Source: Gammaproteobacteria bacterium (GTDB taxonomy: Bacteria > Pseudomonadota > Gammaproteobacteria > Arenicellales > Poriferihabitantaceae). Taken from it: a stretch of 64,000 nt of DNA. This document shows positions 45,993-55,015 of this stretch, one piece after another (position 1 is the stretch's first letter; every line of letters begins with the position of its first letter). The notes beneath the pieces are model-generated. The model searched no databases. It saw only the letters and a list, made by a program, of their open reading frames with translations, and was not told the DNA's origin. The stretch covers positions 1 through 64,000 of the forward strand of contig VYFG01000048.1 in NCBI GenBank assembly GCA_009842505.1. Direction: 5' to 3'. Position numbers and translations under genes: made by a program.

Positions 45993-46912
45993 CAGGGCGC
46001 GCCGGCAACCGCAGCAGCAGGTTTCCGGCCGAGCGCGCGATAGATCTCCCTGTTCACCCGGAAATAGCCGTGGCCGACATGGACCAGACGGTCGGATATC
46101 AGTCGGTTGGCCTGCGGCAGGCGGTGGAAGGGGATGCCCGCGTAGGCATGGTGCGCGGTGTGAAGATTCATGTTCCAGCAGAGCCGCTGCAGCAACGGGT
46201 TGGTCAGCGTGGTGCGGGTGTTGTCGAACATGTCGGGCACCTCGGGGCAACCGGTATGTTCCGCAAGCAGGAACATGCGCAGCGCCGGCTGCGCCACCAT
46301 GACCGGCAGTATCCAGTACCACCACAGCGCCGCGGTCTGGAAAACTACGGACAGCGTTGCCAGTGCGCCGTAGATCAGCAGGAACCGCCGGGCCTCCGCT
46401 ACCACCGCGTCGCGCCGGGACGCCGGCACGAAATCATCAACCCGACCGGATGCATACCGAAGGAACATGCGGCCCTGGGCAACCCAGTAGGGCAGCCCGC
46501 TGACATGCCGGACATAACCCCACCTGGAGCCGGGTTTCGGCACCCCGAGTTCCGGGTCGCCGGGGACCTGGGTGTGGCGATGGTGCGTCATGTGGAAGGA
46601 CCGGAAGTACCGGGGCGGCAGGAACAGGATCAGTCCGCAAAGGAACGCCACGCCCCGGTTCAGGCCGCGCGACGCAAAAGCGGTTTCGTGAATGGTTTCG
46701 TGCAGGGGACAGAACGAGAAAACCAGCACCACCGCGTAGCCGCACCAGCAGAGCGCCGCCGGCACCGGCGGCAGCCACAGGGAGCCGGCGGCCAGCAGAC
46801 CCAGCAGCAGCAGGTGCAGCGCCAAGGCTCCGAGGCCCGCCCCATCGGTCTTCATCACAAGGCCGGACAGGACATCCGGATCGATGGCCTGGGATCGTCG
46901 TGCCTGGGACAT
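45992..46912 (-). CDS. Fatty acid desaturase-family membrane protein
   Basis: Membrane di-iron desaturase or hydroxylase of unknown substrate. The product is 306 aa from the ATG at 46912. Three histidine boxes are complete: HETIHE, HMTHHRHTQ and HTAHHAYAG. Hydrophobic helices occupy residues about 28-60, 80-100 and 185-215. In-frame residues further upstream lie in the promoter region and are not membrane-protein-like. It is translationally coupled to the MIO-less lyase homologue (TGATG overlap), so the two probably act on one small molecule or lipid. Confidence 0.9.
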   Translation of the reverse strand: MSQARRSQAIDPDVLSGLVMKTDGAGLGALALHLLLLGLLAAGSLWLPPVPAALCWCGYAVVLVFSFCPLHETIHETAFASRGLNRGVAFLCGLILFLPPRYFRSFHMTHHRHTQVPGDPELGVPKPGSRWGYVRHVSGLPYWVAQGRMFLRYASGRVDDFVPASRRDAVVAEARRFLLIYGALATLSVVFQTAALWWYWILPVMVAQPALRMFLLAEHTGCPEVPDMFDNTRTTLTNPLLQRLCWNMNLHTAHHAYAGIPFHRLPQANRLISDRLVHVGHGYFRVNREIYRALGRKPAAAVAGAP

Positions 46913-47199
46913 GGATCGTTCGAAATTACAATAATACCAAGGTGAGTTTATCGGACTGCGGGAGGATGGGGAATCTTCACCGGGCGGCGGCATGGTGATT
47001 TTCATCATCATGTGCCGCGCCGGTTCCATGGTTCCGTTCCGCCCGCGGGGCCCATGCCGGGAACGGTCCCGGCCCCACATGGAATACGCTGGGCGGGAGT
47101 GCTATTCTCACTTCCGCGACATGGAAAACAGGAGACTGCGCCAGGGCAGGAGCCGCGCACCCGGTCCGGCTGCGGCTCCGATCCGGAAGAGGTACGCCA

Positions 47200-49560
47200 A
47201 TGAACAGTTCCGAAGAGACAAGACGCGAATCCGAGAGGTCCGAGGAGCGGATGGCTGCGCTGAGCGCGGCCATCCTGCGTATCAATGCGAGTCTGGATCT
47301 CGCCACCGTGCTGCAGGAGGTCGTCGACAGCGCCTGCGCGCTCACCGGCGCGCGCCACGGTGTCATCGCCGCTGCCGACGAGGCGGGTGAGATGCGCGAA
47401 CTTGTCGCCTCCGGCTTCACCGACGAGGAGCACCGTCAGTTGGCGAAGTGGTCCGAAGAGGCGCGATTCTTCGAGCACTTCCGGGACTTTTCGGGGCCGG
47501 TGAGTCTCGACGACCTGCCGCCCGATATCCTCGCGGACGGCAGCCCGGAGCACCCGATGCCGACCAGGACCTTCCAGGTCACCCCGGTGCGCCACGGGGG
47601 CGAGCACATGGGCAGCTTCTTCCTAGCCGGCAAGGAGGGCGCCCCGGAATTCACCGGGGAGGATGAAGAGGCGCTCGTGCTCTTCGCCTCCCAGGCCGCC
47701 ACCGCGATCGCAAACGCACGCGCGCGCCGCGACGAACAGCGTGCCCGGGCGGACCTCGAGGCCCTGGTCGAGACTTCGCCGGTCGGTGTCGTCGTGTTCG
47801 ACGCGCGGACCGCGCGCACGATGTCGATCAACCGGGAGGCGCGGCGCATCGTCGAGGGACTGAACACCGCGAGCCGCGCTTCGGGAAATCTGCTCGAGGT
47901 GTTGACCTGCCGCTTCGCGGACGGCAGCGAGGTCGCGTTCCCGGAAATCCCCCTGATCCGCGCACTCGGCAACGCCACCACGATGCGCGCCGAGGAAATC
48001 GTGCTTTCGGTGCCGAACGGGCCCAGCGTCAGGACCCTCATCAACGTGACGCCGATCCGTTCCGACGACGAGGAGGTCGTCTCGGTGGTCGTCACCCTGC
48101 AGGACCTGGCGCCGCTTGAGGAACTGGAACGGCAGCGGGTGGAGTTCCTGAGCATGGTGAGCCACGAACTGCGCGCCCCCCTGACCTCCATCAAGGGCTC
48201 GTCCGCCGCGGTGCTGGGTGCCGCGCCCGCGTTGCCGCGGGCCGAGATGCTGCAGTTCTTCCGCGTCATCGACGGCCAGGCCGACCACATGCTGGGCCTG
48301 ATCGGCAACCTGCTCGACGCCGGCCGGATCGAGGCGGGCACGCTGTCGGTGGAACCGGAATCCTCGGAGGTGGCCGCCCTCGTGGACCGGGCGAGGAACA
48401 CCTTCCTGAGCGGCGGCGCCAGGCATGCCGTTCGCATCGAGCTGCCGCCCGATCTCCCCCGGGTGATGGCGGACCGGGAACGCATTGTCCAGGTGCTGAA
48501 CAACCTGCTGTCCAACGCGGCTCGGCACTCACCGGAATCCACCCCGATCCGCGTGGAGGCGGCGCACGAGGGGGTGCATGTCGAGGTCTCGGTCTGCGAC
48601 TGGGGCCGGGGCATGCCGCCTGAGATGCTGGCGCAGCTCTTTCGCAAGCATGTCGCCCTCGACGGCGCCAACGCCGGGGGAGGGATCGGAACAACGGGCC
48701 TGGGGCTGGCCATATGCAAGGGGCTGGTGGAGGCTCACGGGGGCCGCATCCGCGCCGAGAGTGCGGGGCTCGGCAAGGGCGCGCGGTTCGCATTCACGCT
48801 TCCGGTGGCCGATGCCGAGGAAGTCCGGTCCTATCCCCAGCAGCCCCCGGGCCGCCCGGACCTGCCCGGCGACTCACGGGAGAAGCCACGCATCCTGATC
48901 GTGGATGACGACCCGAAGATGCTGCGCTACGCGCGTGACTCCCTCACCCAGGCGGGCTATACCGCGCTGGTGACCGGTGACCCGGAAGAGATTTCCGATC
49001 TGATCAACACAGAAAAGCCCCGGCTGGTGCTGCTCGATCTCATGCTGCCGGGGGCTGACGGCATCGAGCTGATGGCGCAGATTCCGGAACTCTCCGATCT
49101 GCCTGTCATCATCATCTCCGGTTACGGCCACGACGAGACGCTTGCGCGCGCCTTCGACAGCGGCGCGGCGGATTACATCGTCAAGCCCTTCTCGCCGACC
49201 GAACTCACCGCAAGGGTCGGGGCGGCGTTGCGCAGTCGGGTGAGCCCGGAGCCATTCGTGCTCGGCAGGCTCGCCATCGATTACGAGCTGCGCCGGGTGA
49301 CGGTGGGCTCGCGGGCGGTGATCCTCACCGCCACCGAGTACGAACTGCTGCGCATCCTCTCGGTCAACGCCGGGCGGGTAGTGACCTCCGGGTCGCTGCT
49401 GCGCCGGTTCTGGAGCACGCGGAGTCCCGACGATACCGAGCCCGTGCGCACCTTCGTGAAGAAACTCCGGGCCAAGCTCGGCGACGACGCGGGCTCTCCC
49501 ACCTATATCTTCAACGAGCGCGGCGTCGGCTACCGCATGGCAAGACCGGGGGAGCAATGA
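47200..49560 (+). CDS. Single-polypeptide two-component system (GAF-PAS-HisKA-HATPase-REC-winged helix)
   Basis: Soluble hybrid regulator, 786 aa. A GAF domain occupies residues about 20-180 (ARHGVIAAADEAGEM...FASQAATAIANARA). A PAS-like domain covers about 185-305. HisKA has the phospho-acceptor His322 in MVSHELRAPLTSIKG, and HATPase_c has NLLSNAARHSPE, DWGRGMP and GLGLAICKGLVEAHGG. The receiver domain is about 565-680, with Asp613 in LLDLMLPGADG and KPFSPTEL. A C-terminal OmpR-type winged helix covers about 685-786 (LTATEYELLRILSVNAGRVVTSGSLL, VRTFVKKLRAKLG, YIFNERGVGYRM). Kinase, receiver and DNA-binding output are thus fused, with no membrane segment, so the signal is probably cytoplasmic. 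It is divergent from the desaturase operon, a plausible target. Confidence 0.93.
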   Translation: MNSSEETRRESERSEERMAALSAAILRINASLDLATVLQEVVDSACALTGARHGVIAAADEAGEMRELVASGFTDEEHRQLAKWSEEARFFEHFRDFSGPVSLDDLPPDILADGSPEHPMPTRTFQVTPVRHGGEHMGSFFLAGKEGAPEFTGEDEEALVLFASQAATAIANARARRDEQRARADLEALVETSPVGVVVFDARTARTMSINREARRIVEGLNTASRASGNLLEVLTCRFADGSEVAFPEIPLIRALGNATTMRAEEIVLSVPNGPSVRTLINVTPIRSDDEEVVSVVVTLQDLAPLEELERQRVEFLSMVSHELRAPLTSIKGSSAAVLGAAPALPRAEMLQFFRVIDGQADHMLGLIGNLLDAGRIEAGTLSVEPESSEVAALVDRARNTFLSGGARHAVRIELPPDLPRVMADRERIVQVLNNLLSNAARHSPESTPIRVEAAHEGVHVEVSVCDWGRGMPPEMLAQLFRKHVALDGANAGGGIGTTGLGLAICKGLVEAHGGRIRAESAGLGKGARFAFTLPVADAEEVRSYPQQPPGRPDLPGDSREKPRILIVDDDPKMLRYARDSLTQAGYTALVTGDPEEISDLINTEKPRLVLLDLMLPGADGIELMAQIPELSDLPVIIISGYGHDETLARAFDSGAADYIVKPFSPTELTARVGAALRSRVSPEPFVLGRLAIDYELRRVTVGSRAVILTATEYELLRILSVNAGRVVTSGSLLRRFWSTRSPDDTEPVRTFVKKLRAKLGDDAGSPTYIFNERGVGYRMARPGEQ

Positions 49561-49584
49561 CGGCCCCGCCTTCCCGCCCCGGGC

Positions 49585-50505
49585 CTATTCCCTGCGGGCT
49601 CTCCCAATCCCGGAGCCCGGGTCCCGGCCGACCGCCATCATCCGTTCCCGCTCCTCCCTGAGACCCAGAAGCGAGTTGACCATCAGGGTGGCCACGACGA
49701 TGGCACCCCCGACCAGGGAATGGGCCCCGGGATTCTCTCCCAGCGCCAGCCAGACCCAGACGGGTCCCAGCACGGTTTCCAGCAGCATCATCAGGCCCAC
49801 TTCCGGCGCCGGCAGGTATTTTGGTCCGAGGAACATCAGCGCATTGGCCACTGGCAGCATGATCATGCCCATGACGATGAGCCAGCCGAGGTCGGCGTTG
49901 GTGGTTTCCCCCGGAGCCACCAGCGGGGCCAGGAACAGGGCGGTGAAAATCCCGCCAAGGCCCAGCGCGGGCATGATATCGCGGTTGCGGGCGGCCCGGA
50001 TGAGGGAAAACTGGGTGCCGAGAATGAAGGCGGCGCACAGTCCGACAATGTCCCCGAGCCAGGCCCCCTCGAGGCGGACGCTGCCCCGGGTGATCACCGA
50101 GATCCCCACCATCACCATGACGATGGCGAACCAGGTGCGCCGCGGGACGCGCTCTCGCAGGAACAGCCAGGCGATCACCGCGGCCCAGATCGGTGTGGTG
50201 CTCAACATGAACAGTGTGTTCGCCACCGAGGTATGGGTAATGGAATAGATGAAGCAGGTATTGCCAAGCCCGAAACAGATCATGATGCCGTATTCCGCGG
50301 CGGAGAACCGGCCTAGGTGTGCGAACAGCCGGCCGCGATAGCGCAGGACGGCGAACAGCGAGACGACGATCCCGTACAGCAGGCAGCGCCAGAACGTGAT
50401 GGTCAGGGCTTCCGCCTGGATCAGCCGTGTCAGCAGGCCGTCGGGGCTGAGGGCGAGTACCCCGAGCATCGTGATCAGATACCCCTTGGATCGGGTCGAC
50501 AGCAT
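49585..50505 (-). CDS. EamA/DMT-family transporter (third copy)
   Basis: Ten-helix EamA-type exporter, 306 aa from the ATG at 50505. It has two repeats with ITFWRCLLYG, the AAVIAWLFLRERVPRRTWFAI junction, and VWVWLALGENPGAHSLVGGAIVV near the end, then a charged tail of about 25 residues. Substrate unknown. Its start overlaps the ycaQ stop (TGATG), so it is translationally coupled as the last gene of cvfB-like-ylqF-ycaQ-eamA. The open frame upstream of 50505 lies within ycaQ and is not used. Confidence 0.88.
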   Translation of the reverse strand: MLSTRSKGYLITMLGVLALSPDGLLTRLIQAEALTITFWRCLLYGIVVSLFAVLRYRGRLFAHLGRFSAAEYGIMICFGLGNTCFIYSITHTSVANTLFMLSTTPIWAAVIAWLFLRERVPRRTWFAIVMVMVGISVITRGSVRLEGAWLGDIVGLCAAFILGTQFSLIRAARNRDIMPALGLGGIFTALFLAPLVAPGETTNADLGWLIVMGMIMLPVANALMFLGPKYLPAPEVGLMMLLETVLGPVWVWLALGENPGAHSLVGGAIVVATLMVNSLLGLREERERMMAVGRDPGSGIGRARRE

Positions 50506-51716
50506 CAGCAGCCAGGCAGGTGTTCTTTCACGGAGGCGGCCAGCGCCCGGGGAACCCGGCCGGACAGGTCGACGCCCTGGCAGCCGTTGAAGGCGGCGAA
50601 ATCCCGCAATGCCCGGGCGAACGCCACGGCGAAGCGGTCCGTTGCCCGCAACCCGGGTTCCGGCACCAGGCACCGCACCTCCAACATACCCAGATTCCGG
50701 TGGGCCTTCAGGTCCGTGCGCGCTACCAGCCTGCCGCGCCAAAGCACCGGCAGGACGAAGTACCCGTACACCCGTTTCCCTTCGGGGACATAGCATTCCA
50801 GCTGGTAGTCGAAATCAAACAGTTCCCTGACTCGCCTGCGCTGTATGACCAGGTTGTCGAAGGGCGACAACAGGCAGGCCTTCTCCCTTTGCAGGCGATG
50901 GTTCAGCAGGTCCAGGGAATCCGGCAACACCAGCCAGGACCCGGCCCTGACCCTGACCTCGAGGATCTCGCCGGACCTGACCATGGCGCGGACGACCCGG
51001 GCAACCGGATCCCGCATCCCCTGGCGCAAGTGGACGAAGTCGGTCACCCTGCCGAGGCCGTTGGCCCTGAGGAACGAGGTCACGAGATACCGGGCGAATT
51101 CCTGGCTGCCGGGCGCGGAGGTGTCCGTTCCCTCGGGCAATACCCGCTCGGTCAGGTCGTAGACCTTGTTGAACCCCTCGCGGCGCACGGACATGATGCG
51201 CCCCTCGATGAACAGTTGCTCGAGCGCATATTTCGCCGGTTTCCAGTCCCACATCTCGCGCCTCCCGGAGCCGGTGTCCTCGAAGTCCCGCGACATCAGC
51301 GGCCCTTCCTCGCGAATCCGCGCCAGCACCCGCCGCATCAGCTTCACATCCTTGGAATGCCAGCGTCCGCCACCCCCGCGTTCCGCCAGCATGCGCGGCA
51401 GGGCGAACCGGTAGTCCTCCATCGGCAGGTAGGCGGCGGCATGGGACCAGTATTCGAAAACCCTGCCCTTCGCCACCAGCCGGTCCAGGTGTGCCTGCCG
51501 GTAGCGCGGATTGCGGTTCCAGAGGGTGTGGTGGTGTGCGCGTTCGATCACCGAGATCGTGTCGATCTGGACATAGCCGAGATGACGTATGACCCGGCGG
51601 GTTGCCTCCTCGGCCGAACCGCCGGTGACAGAACGCGGTACACCCTGGCTGGCGAGGACCAGCTTGCGTGCCTCGTCGATGGAGAGCGATTCGGGAACGA
51701 CTCGGGCCAATGTCAA
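50505..51716 (-). CDS. ycaQ: YcaQ-family winged-helix DNA glycosylase
   Basis: HTH_42 family; E. coli YcaQ unhooks interstrand DNA crosslinks by excising N7-alkylated guanines. The product is about 403 aa. It has LSIDEARKLVLASQGV near the start, the GYVQIDTISVIERAHHHTLWNR and FEYWSHAAAYLP motifs that form the DNA-binding and lesion-reading surface, and LLSPFDNLVIQRRRVRELFDFDYQLECYVP towards the C-terminus. These match the family, including the QxD and YWxHxA signatures. No ATG is suitably placed. I choose the TTG at 51716, with the TTG at 51710 as alternative. It follows ylqF by about 80 bp. Confidence 0.88.
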   Translation of the reverse strand: MTLARVVPESLSIDEARKLVLASQGVPRSVTGGSAEEATRRVIRHLGYVQIDTISVIERAHHHTLWNRNPRYRQAHLDRLVAKGRVFEYWSHAAAYLPMEDYRFALPRMLAERGGGGRWHSKDVKLMRRVLARIREEGPLMSRDFEDTGSGRREMWDWKPAKYALEQLFIEGRIMSVRREGFNKVYDLTERVLPEGTDTSAPGSQEFARYLVTSFLRANGLGRVTDFVHLRQGMRDPVARVVRAMVRSGEILEVRVRAGSWLVLPDSLDLLNHRLQREKACLLSPFDNLVIQRRRVRELFDFDYQLECYVPEGKRVYGYFVLPVLWRGRLVARTDLKAHRNLGMLEVRCLVPEPGLRATDRFAVAFARALRDFAAFNGCQGVDLSGRVPRALAASVKEHLPGC

Positions 51717-51795
51717 TGCAGGAAGGGTACCGGGACCGGATTCTAACCTGCTATCGGTGTCCGGCACCCGGACCGGGCACCGGAGTCCGGTCCCT

Positions 51796-52716
51796 CTATG
51801 CGCTCCCGGGCCCGGACTTTCCCTGCTTTCTCGCTGCCTTCTTCGCGGCCCTGGCCGCACGCTCCTTGGCCACCTCGCGCAGTTCATCCTCGATCATTTC
51901 CGGCGTCTCCAGGGTGATCCCCCCCAGGTGGCCCGCACGAAAGTCGTTGAGCAGGATTCTGGCGGCCCGGTCCATGTCCACCACGCCGCCACGGCCGAGA
52001 CAGCCGCGGCTCCGCCCCAGGGCCTCCAGGATCGCCTCCCCGCCGGCCAGCCCGGCATCCAGGGCATAACGATCGGCCATGGGCCCCGGGTATTGGGCAA
52101 CGAGGAACCCGGCAAGGTACATGGCGATCTCGACATGGGATATCGCAGTTTCCCGGATCGCGCCGGTGACGGCGAGGCGGAAGCCGCTGTGTGCATTCTC
52201 CACGTTGGGCCAAAGGACCCCCGGCGTATCGAGCAGCACCACGCCATCGCCGACGGCTACCCTCTGCTGCCGTTTCGTGATCGCCGGCTCGTTGCCGGTT
52301 TTTGCCACCGAGCGCCCCGCCAGGATGTTGATCACGGTGGACTTGCCCACGTTGGGTATGCCGGCCACCATGGCCACAACCGGGTCCGGACGGCGTGGAA
52401 ACCCGGCGCTGCACAGTCCAACGATGCGCTTTACCTCCGCAGGCCGGCGGGCGGATACGGCGAGGGATTTGCCCTGGTGCCCCTTGCGGTACCAGTCGGT
52501 CCAGACCTCCGTGCGTGCCGGGTCCGCCAGGTCCGCCCGGGTCATCACCCGGATGACCGGCTTGTCACGGCGCAGTTCCGCCAGCATCGGATTCGCGCTC
52601 GAAAACGGCAGCCTGGCATCCAGCAGTTCCACCACCACGTCCACGCCGGCAAGCGCGGCCCGCATCTCTCGGGCCGCCTTGTGCATGTGTCCGGGATACC
52701 ACTGTATCTTCACCAC
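51796..52716 (-). CDS. ylqF: YlqF/RbgA-like ribosome-assembly GTPase
   Basis: Circularly permuted GTPase; RbgA acts in late large-subunit assembly in Bacillus. The product is 306 aa. VKIQWYPGHMHKAAREM is the family N-terminus, DARLPFSSANP (D-A-R-x-P) follows, then permuted G motifs: G4-equivalent MTRADLADP, G1 GIPNVGKSTVIN, and G3 DTPGVLWP. The usual G4 NKxD reads TRAD here, losing the Asn and Lys that normally specify guanine. The C-terminus has an Ala/Lys/Arg-rich tail suited to rRNA contact. It is separated from the upstream S1-domain gene by 7 bp. Confidence 0.92.
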   Translation of the reverse strand: MVKIQWYPGHMHKAAREMRAALAGVDVVVELLDARLPFSSANPMLAELRRDKPVIRVMTRADLADPARTEVWTDWYRKGHQGKSLAVSARRPAEVKRIVGLCSAGFPRRPDPVVAMVAGIPNVGKSTVINILAGRSVAKTGNEPAITKRQQRVAVGDGVVLLDTPGVLWPNVENAHSGFRLAVTGAIRETAISHVEIAMYLAGFLVAQYPGPMADRYALDAGLAGGEAILEALGRSRGCLGRGGVVDMDRAARILLNDFRAGHLGGITLETPEMIEDELREVAKERAARAAKKAARKQGKSGPGSA

Positions 52717-52723
52717 GGAGACC

Positions 52724-53800
52724 CTATTGCCGTTTCCTGCCGGGTCCGGACGCGGTCCGCCGGCCCCGGCCGCGGGACTCTCCGTCGCCGCGCCCAGACC
52801 CCGCAGGTCCGGTCGCCCTGGATTTTCCGGTCTTCCCAGCAGCGCTCCGCCGGGTCCCGCCGGCCCGGGCGCCGGGGCGCTTGCCGGGAGGCCTGTCGGG
52901 TCGGGTTCCTGCCCTGCCCGCCGGCAGTCTGTCCGAATCGCCCGGCCCGGCCAGGGTGATCTCCCGGTCCCCGATCACGATGAGGCGCTCCCGGTAGAGG
53001 CCCCCCAGGGCCTTCTTGTAGTAGCCCTTGCTGACGCCGAATACCTCCAGGATGCGCTCGGGCGGCGCATGGTCCGTCAGGTCGGATCGTCCGCCGTGGG
53101 ATTCGAGGTGGTCGATGATCTCCCTGGCAAGACCCCGCCTTGTTTTCGCCCGCTCCGGGGTGAGAGCGAGGTCAATGCGCTGATCGTCGCTGCGGACCCG
53201 CTTGATGAACCCCTTGATGTTCATGCCGGGACTGAGTCGGCGCACCGCATCCCGGTGAAAGATCATGCCGACGTGGGTATGCCCGATCACCGCCTTCCAG
53301 CCCAGGTCCGTCCGGGCTGCAATCAACAGATCCACCGGTTGCCCCACCCGGAAACCCGTGCCCTCCTCCTGCAGCCGGCGGCCCAGGCGTGAACTTGCCG
53401 CCACCCGGTCCGTGTTCTTGTCCAGGTAGGCGGTCACCACGTAGGAATTTCCCACCTCCATGCGCACGGCCTGCTCGGCGAAGGGCGCCAGGAGATCCTT
53501 GGGCAGTCCCCAGTCCAGGAAGGCGCCCACGTTATTGACCGCGACCACCCTGAGGAACGAACACTGGCCAACCTGGATTTTCGGGGTGTGCGTGGTGGCA
53601 ATGAGGCGGTCCTCGGAGTCGCGGTACACGAATACCGTCACGGCCTCCCCGGGCGCCAGCCCCTCGGGGATCTCCTTCCCGGGCAACAGGATTTCCCTGC
53701 CGTCGCCCGCATCGAGAAACATGCCGGGGCCGGACTGTCTGATCGCCGTGAGGTTGTTGAGTCTGCCGATCTGCACGGGGACGCCCCTGATTGGATGCAC
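52724..53800 (-). CDS. S1-like RNA-binding protein of the CvfB family with long basic tail
   Basis: CvfB-type proteins carry several S1 RNA-binding folds and a winged helix. The product is 358 aa. S1-like units occupy residues about 10-65, 70-135 (VGAFLDWGLPKDLLAPF) and 145-215 (WKAVIGHTHVGMIFHRD). The winged helix is at about 225-285 (PERILEVFGVSKGYYKKALGGLYRERLI). The last about 75 residues (after IGDREITLAGPGD) are a low-complexity Arg/Gly/Pro/Lys tail absent from the roughly 280-aa family core and likely to bind RNA non-specifically. It is the first gene of the - strand unit cvfB-like-ylqF-ycaQ-eamA. Confidence 0.87.
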   Translation of the reverse strand: MHPIRGVPVQIGRLNNLTAIRQSGPGMFLDAGDGREILLPGKEIPEGLAPGEAVTVFVYRDSEDRLIATTHTPKIQVGQCSFLRVVAVNNVGAFLDWGLPKDLLAPFAEQAVRMEVGNSYVVTAYLDKNTDRVAASSRLGRRLQEEGTGFRVGQPVDLLIAARTDLGWKAVIGHTHVGMIFHRDAVRRLSPGMNIKGFIKRVRSDDQRIDLALTPERAKTRRGLAREIIDHLESHGGRSDLTDHAPPERILEVFGVSKGYYKKALGGLYRERLIVIGDREITLAGPGDSDRLPAGRAGTRPDRPPGKRPGARAGGTRRSAAGKTGKSRATGPAGSGRGDGESRGRGRRTASGPGRKRQ

Positions 53801-54069
53801 GAGTGTACTGCATTTGCCGGTGCCCGGGTCGGACAGGCCCCGGCCCCGCAGTCCGCCTTGCGGGATTTACCTGCTTGTCCCACAATAGGCCAACGGTCCG
53901 TTTCGCGGCTTTGGCCGGCCGTGATCATTCCCGATCGGAGCCTGCGGAACCGACCGGCGCGCAAGCGCACCACAGCCACGACCCGGTCAATGGATGTGGG
54001 ACCGGTTTTCACCCTGTCCCGATTCCATCAGGACAGACCGGACAACGGCGTCACCCGGATACCCGCTCA

Positions 54070-54843
54070 ATGTGCATACTGTTCGTCGCGCTGAACCAGC
54101 ATCCGCGCTACCCCCTGATCATCGCCGCCAACCGGGACGAGTACCACGCCCGTCCCAGCCTCTCCATGCACTGGTGGGAGGACCGGCCCCGCATCTTCGC
54201 CGGCCGGGACTTGAGCGCCGGCGGCACCTGGCTTGGCATCAACCGCGACGGCGCATTCGCCGCGGTAACCAACTTCCGCACCGGGGAAGATCACCGCGCC
54301 GATGGCCGCAGCCGTGGAGAGCTGGCGGTCAGATACCTGGAGTCGTCCGGAACCCCGGCGGATTTCCACGGGTTTCTCCGGCAACACCACCATGAATACA
54401 ATCCGTTCAACCTGGTGTACGGCGACCGGCGGGGCCTGCATACCTGGGGATACGACAATCCCGGGGCACGTGCCCTGGATTCCGGTTTCCACAGTGTCAG
54501 CAACGGCCCCATGGACACGATCTGGCCCAAGATGTCCCGCGGCGTGACCGGACTTGCCAGGCAGATCCGGGATCACCCGGACATCGGTCCGGAAACCCTA
54601 CTGCCGCTGATGCTGGACACCACCCCTGCCCCGGACGGGGATTTGCCCGGCGGGGGGCCGGATCTCGAAAGGGAACGCCAGCTGTCTCCCATCTACATCC
54701 GGGGAGAGGAATACGGCACCCGCACCACCACGATTCTCCTGTTCCGGGAAGACGGTATCGGCATCTCCGAATACGAACACGGACCCGAACGGCCGGCTAC
54801 ATCCGCAAACCGGTTCCACGTCCCGGACACCGCCGCCGGCTGA
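54070..54843 (+). CDS. NRDE (TANGO2-like) family protein
   Basis: Family of uncertain biochemistry with an N-terminal nucleophile-like Cys; the eukaryotic homologue is TANGO2. The product is 257 aa. It begins MCILFVAL, so Cys2 is exposed after Met removal. The namesake ANRDEYHARPS motif, the RDLSAGGTWLGINRDGAFAAVTN segment, YNPFNLVYGD and the YGTRTTTILL motif follow. The start at 54070 is set by the essential MC dipeptide; the frame is open much further upstream. It is divergent from the CvfB-like gene across 269 bp. Confidence 0.92.
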   Translation: MCILFVALNQHPRYPLIIAANRDEYHARPSLSMHWWEDRPRIFAGRDLSAGGTWLGINRDGAFAAVTNFRTGEDHRADGRSRGELAVRYLESSGTPADFHGFLRQHHHEYNPFNLVYGDRRGLHTWGYDNPGARALDSGFHSVSNGPMDTIWPKMSRGVTGLARQIRDHPDIGPETLLPLMLDTTPAPDGDLPGGGPDLERERQLSPIYIRGEEYGTRTTTILLFREDGIGISEYEHGPERPATSANRFHVPDTAAG

Positions 54844-55015
54844 GCGGGAATTCCGGCGTCCCCGGCGGCGGATCACGGGACAGGCCTCCGGCGGCGGCGG
54901 CGTGGATCGGGTCGGTATTCCCGCACCGGACCGCGGAATCCGCCGAATCCGGCACAAATGCCGCGCCAGTCAAGTTAGAATCCCGCTGTCAGAAACCGAA
55001 AATCCGGCTGTCGCC

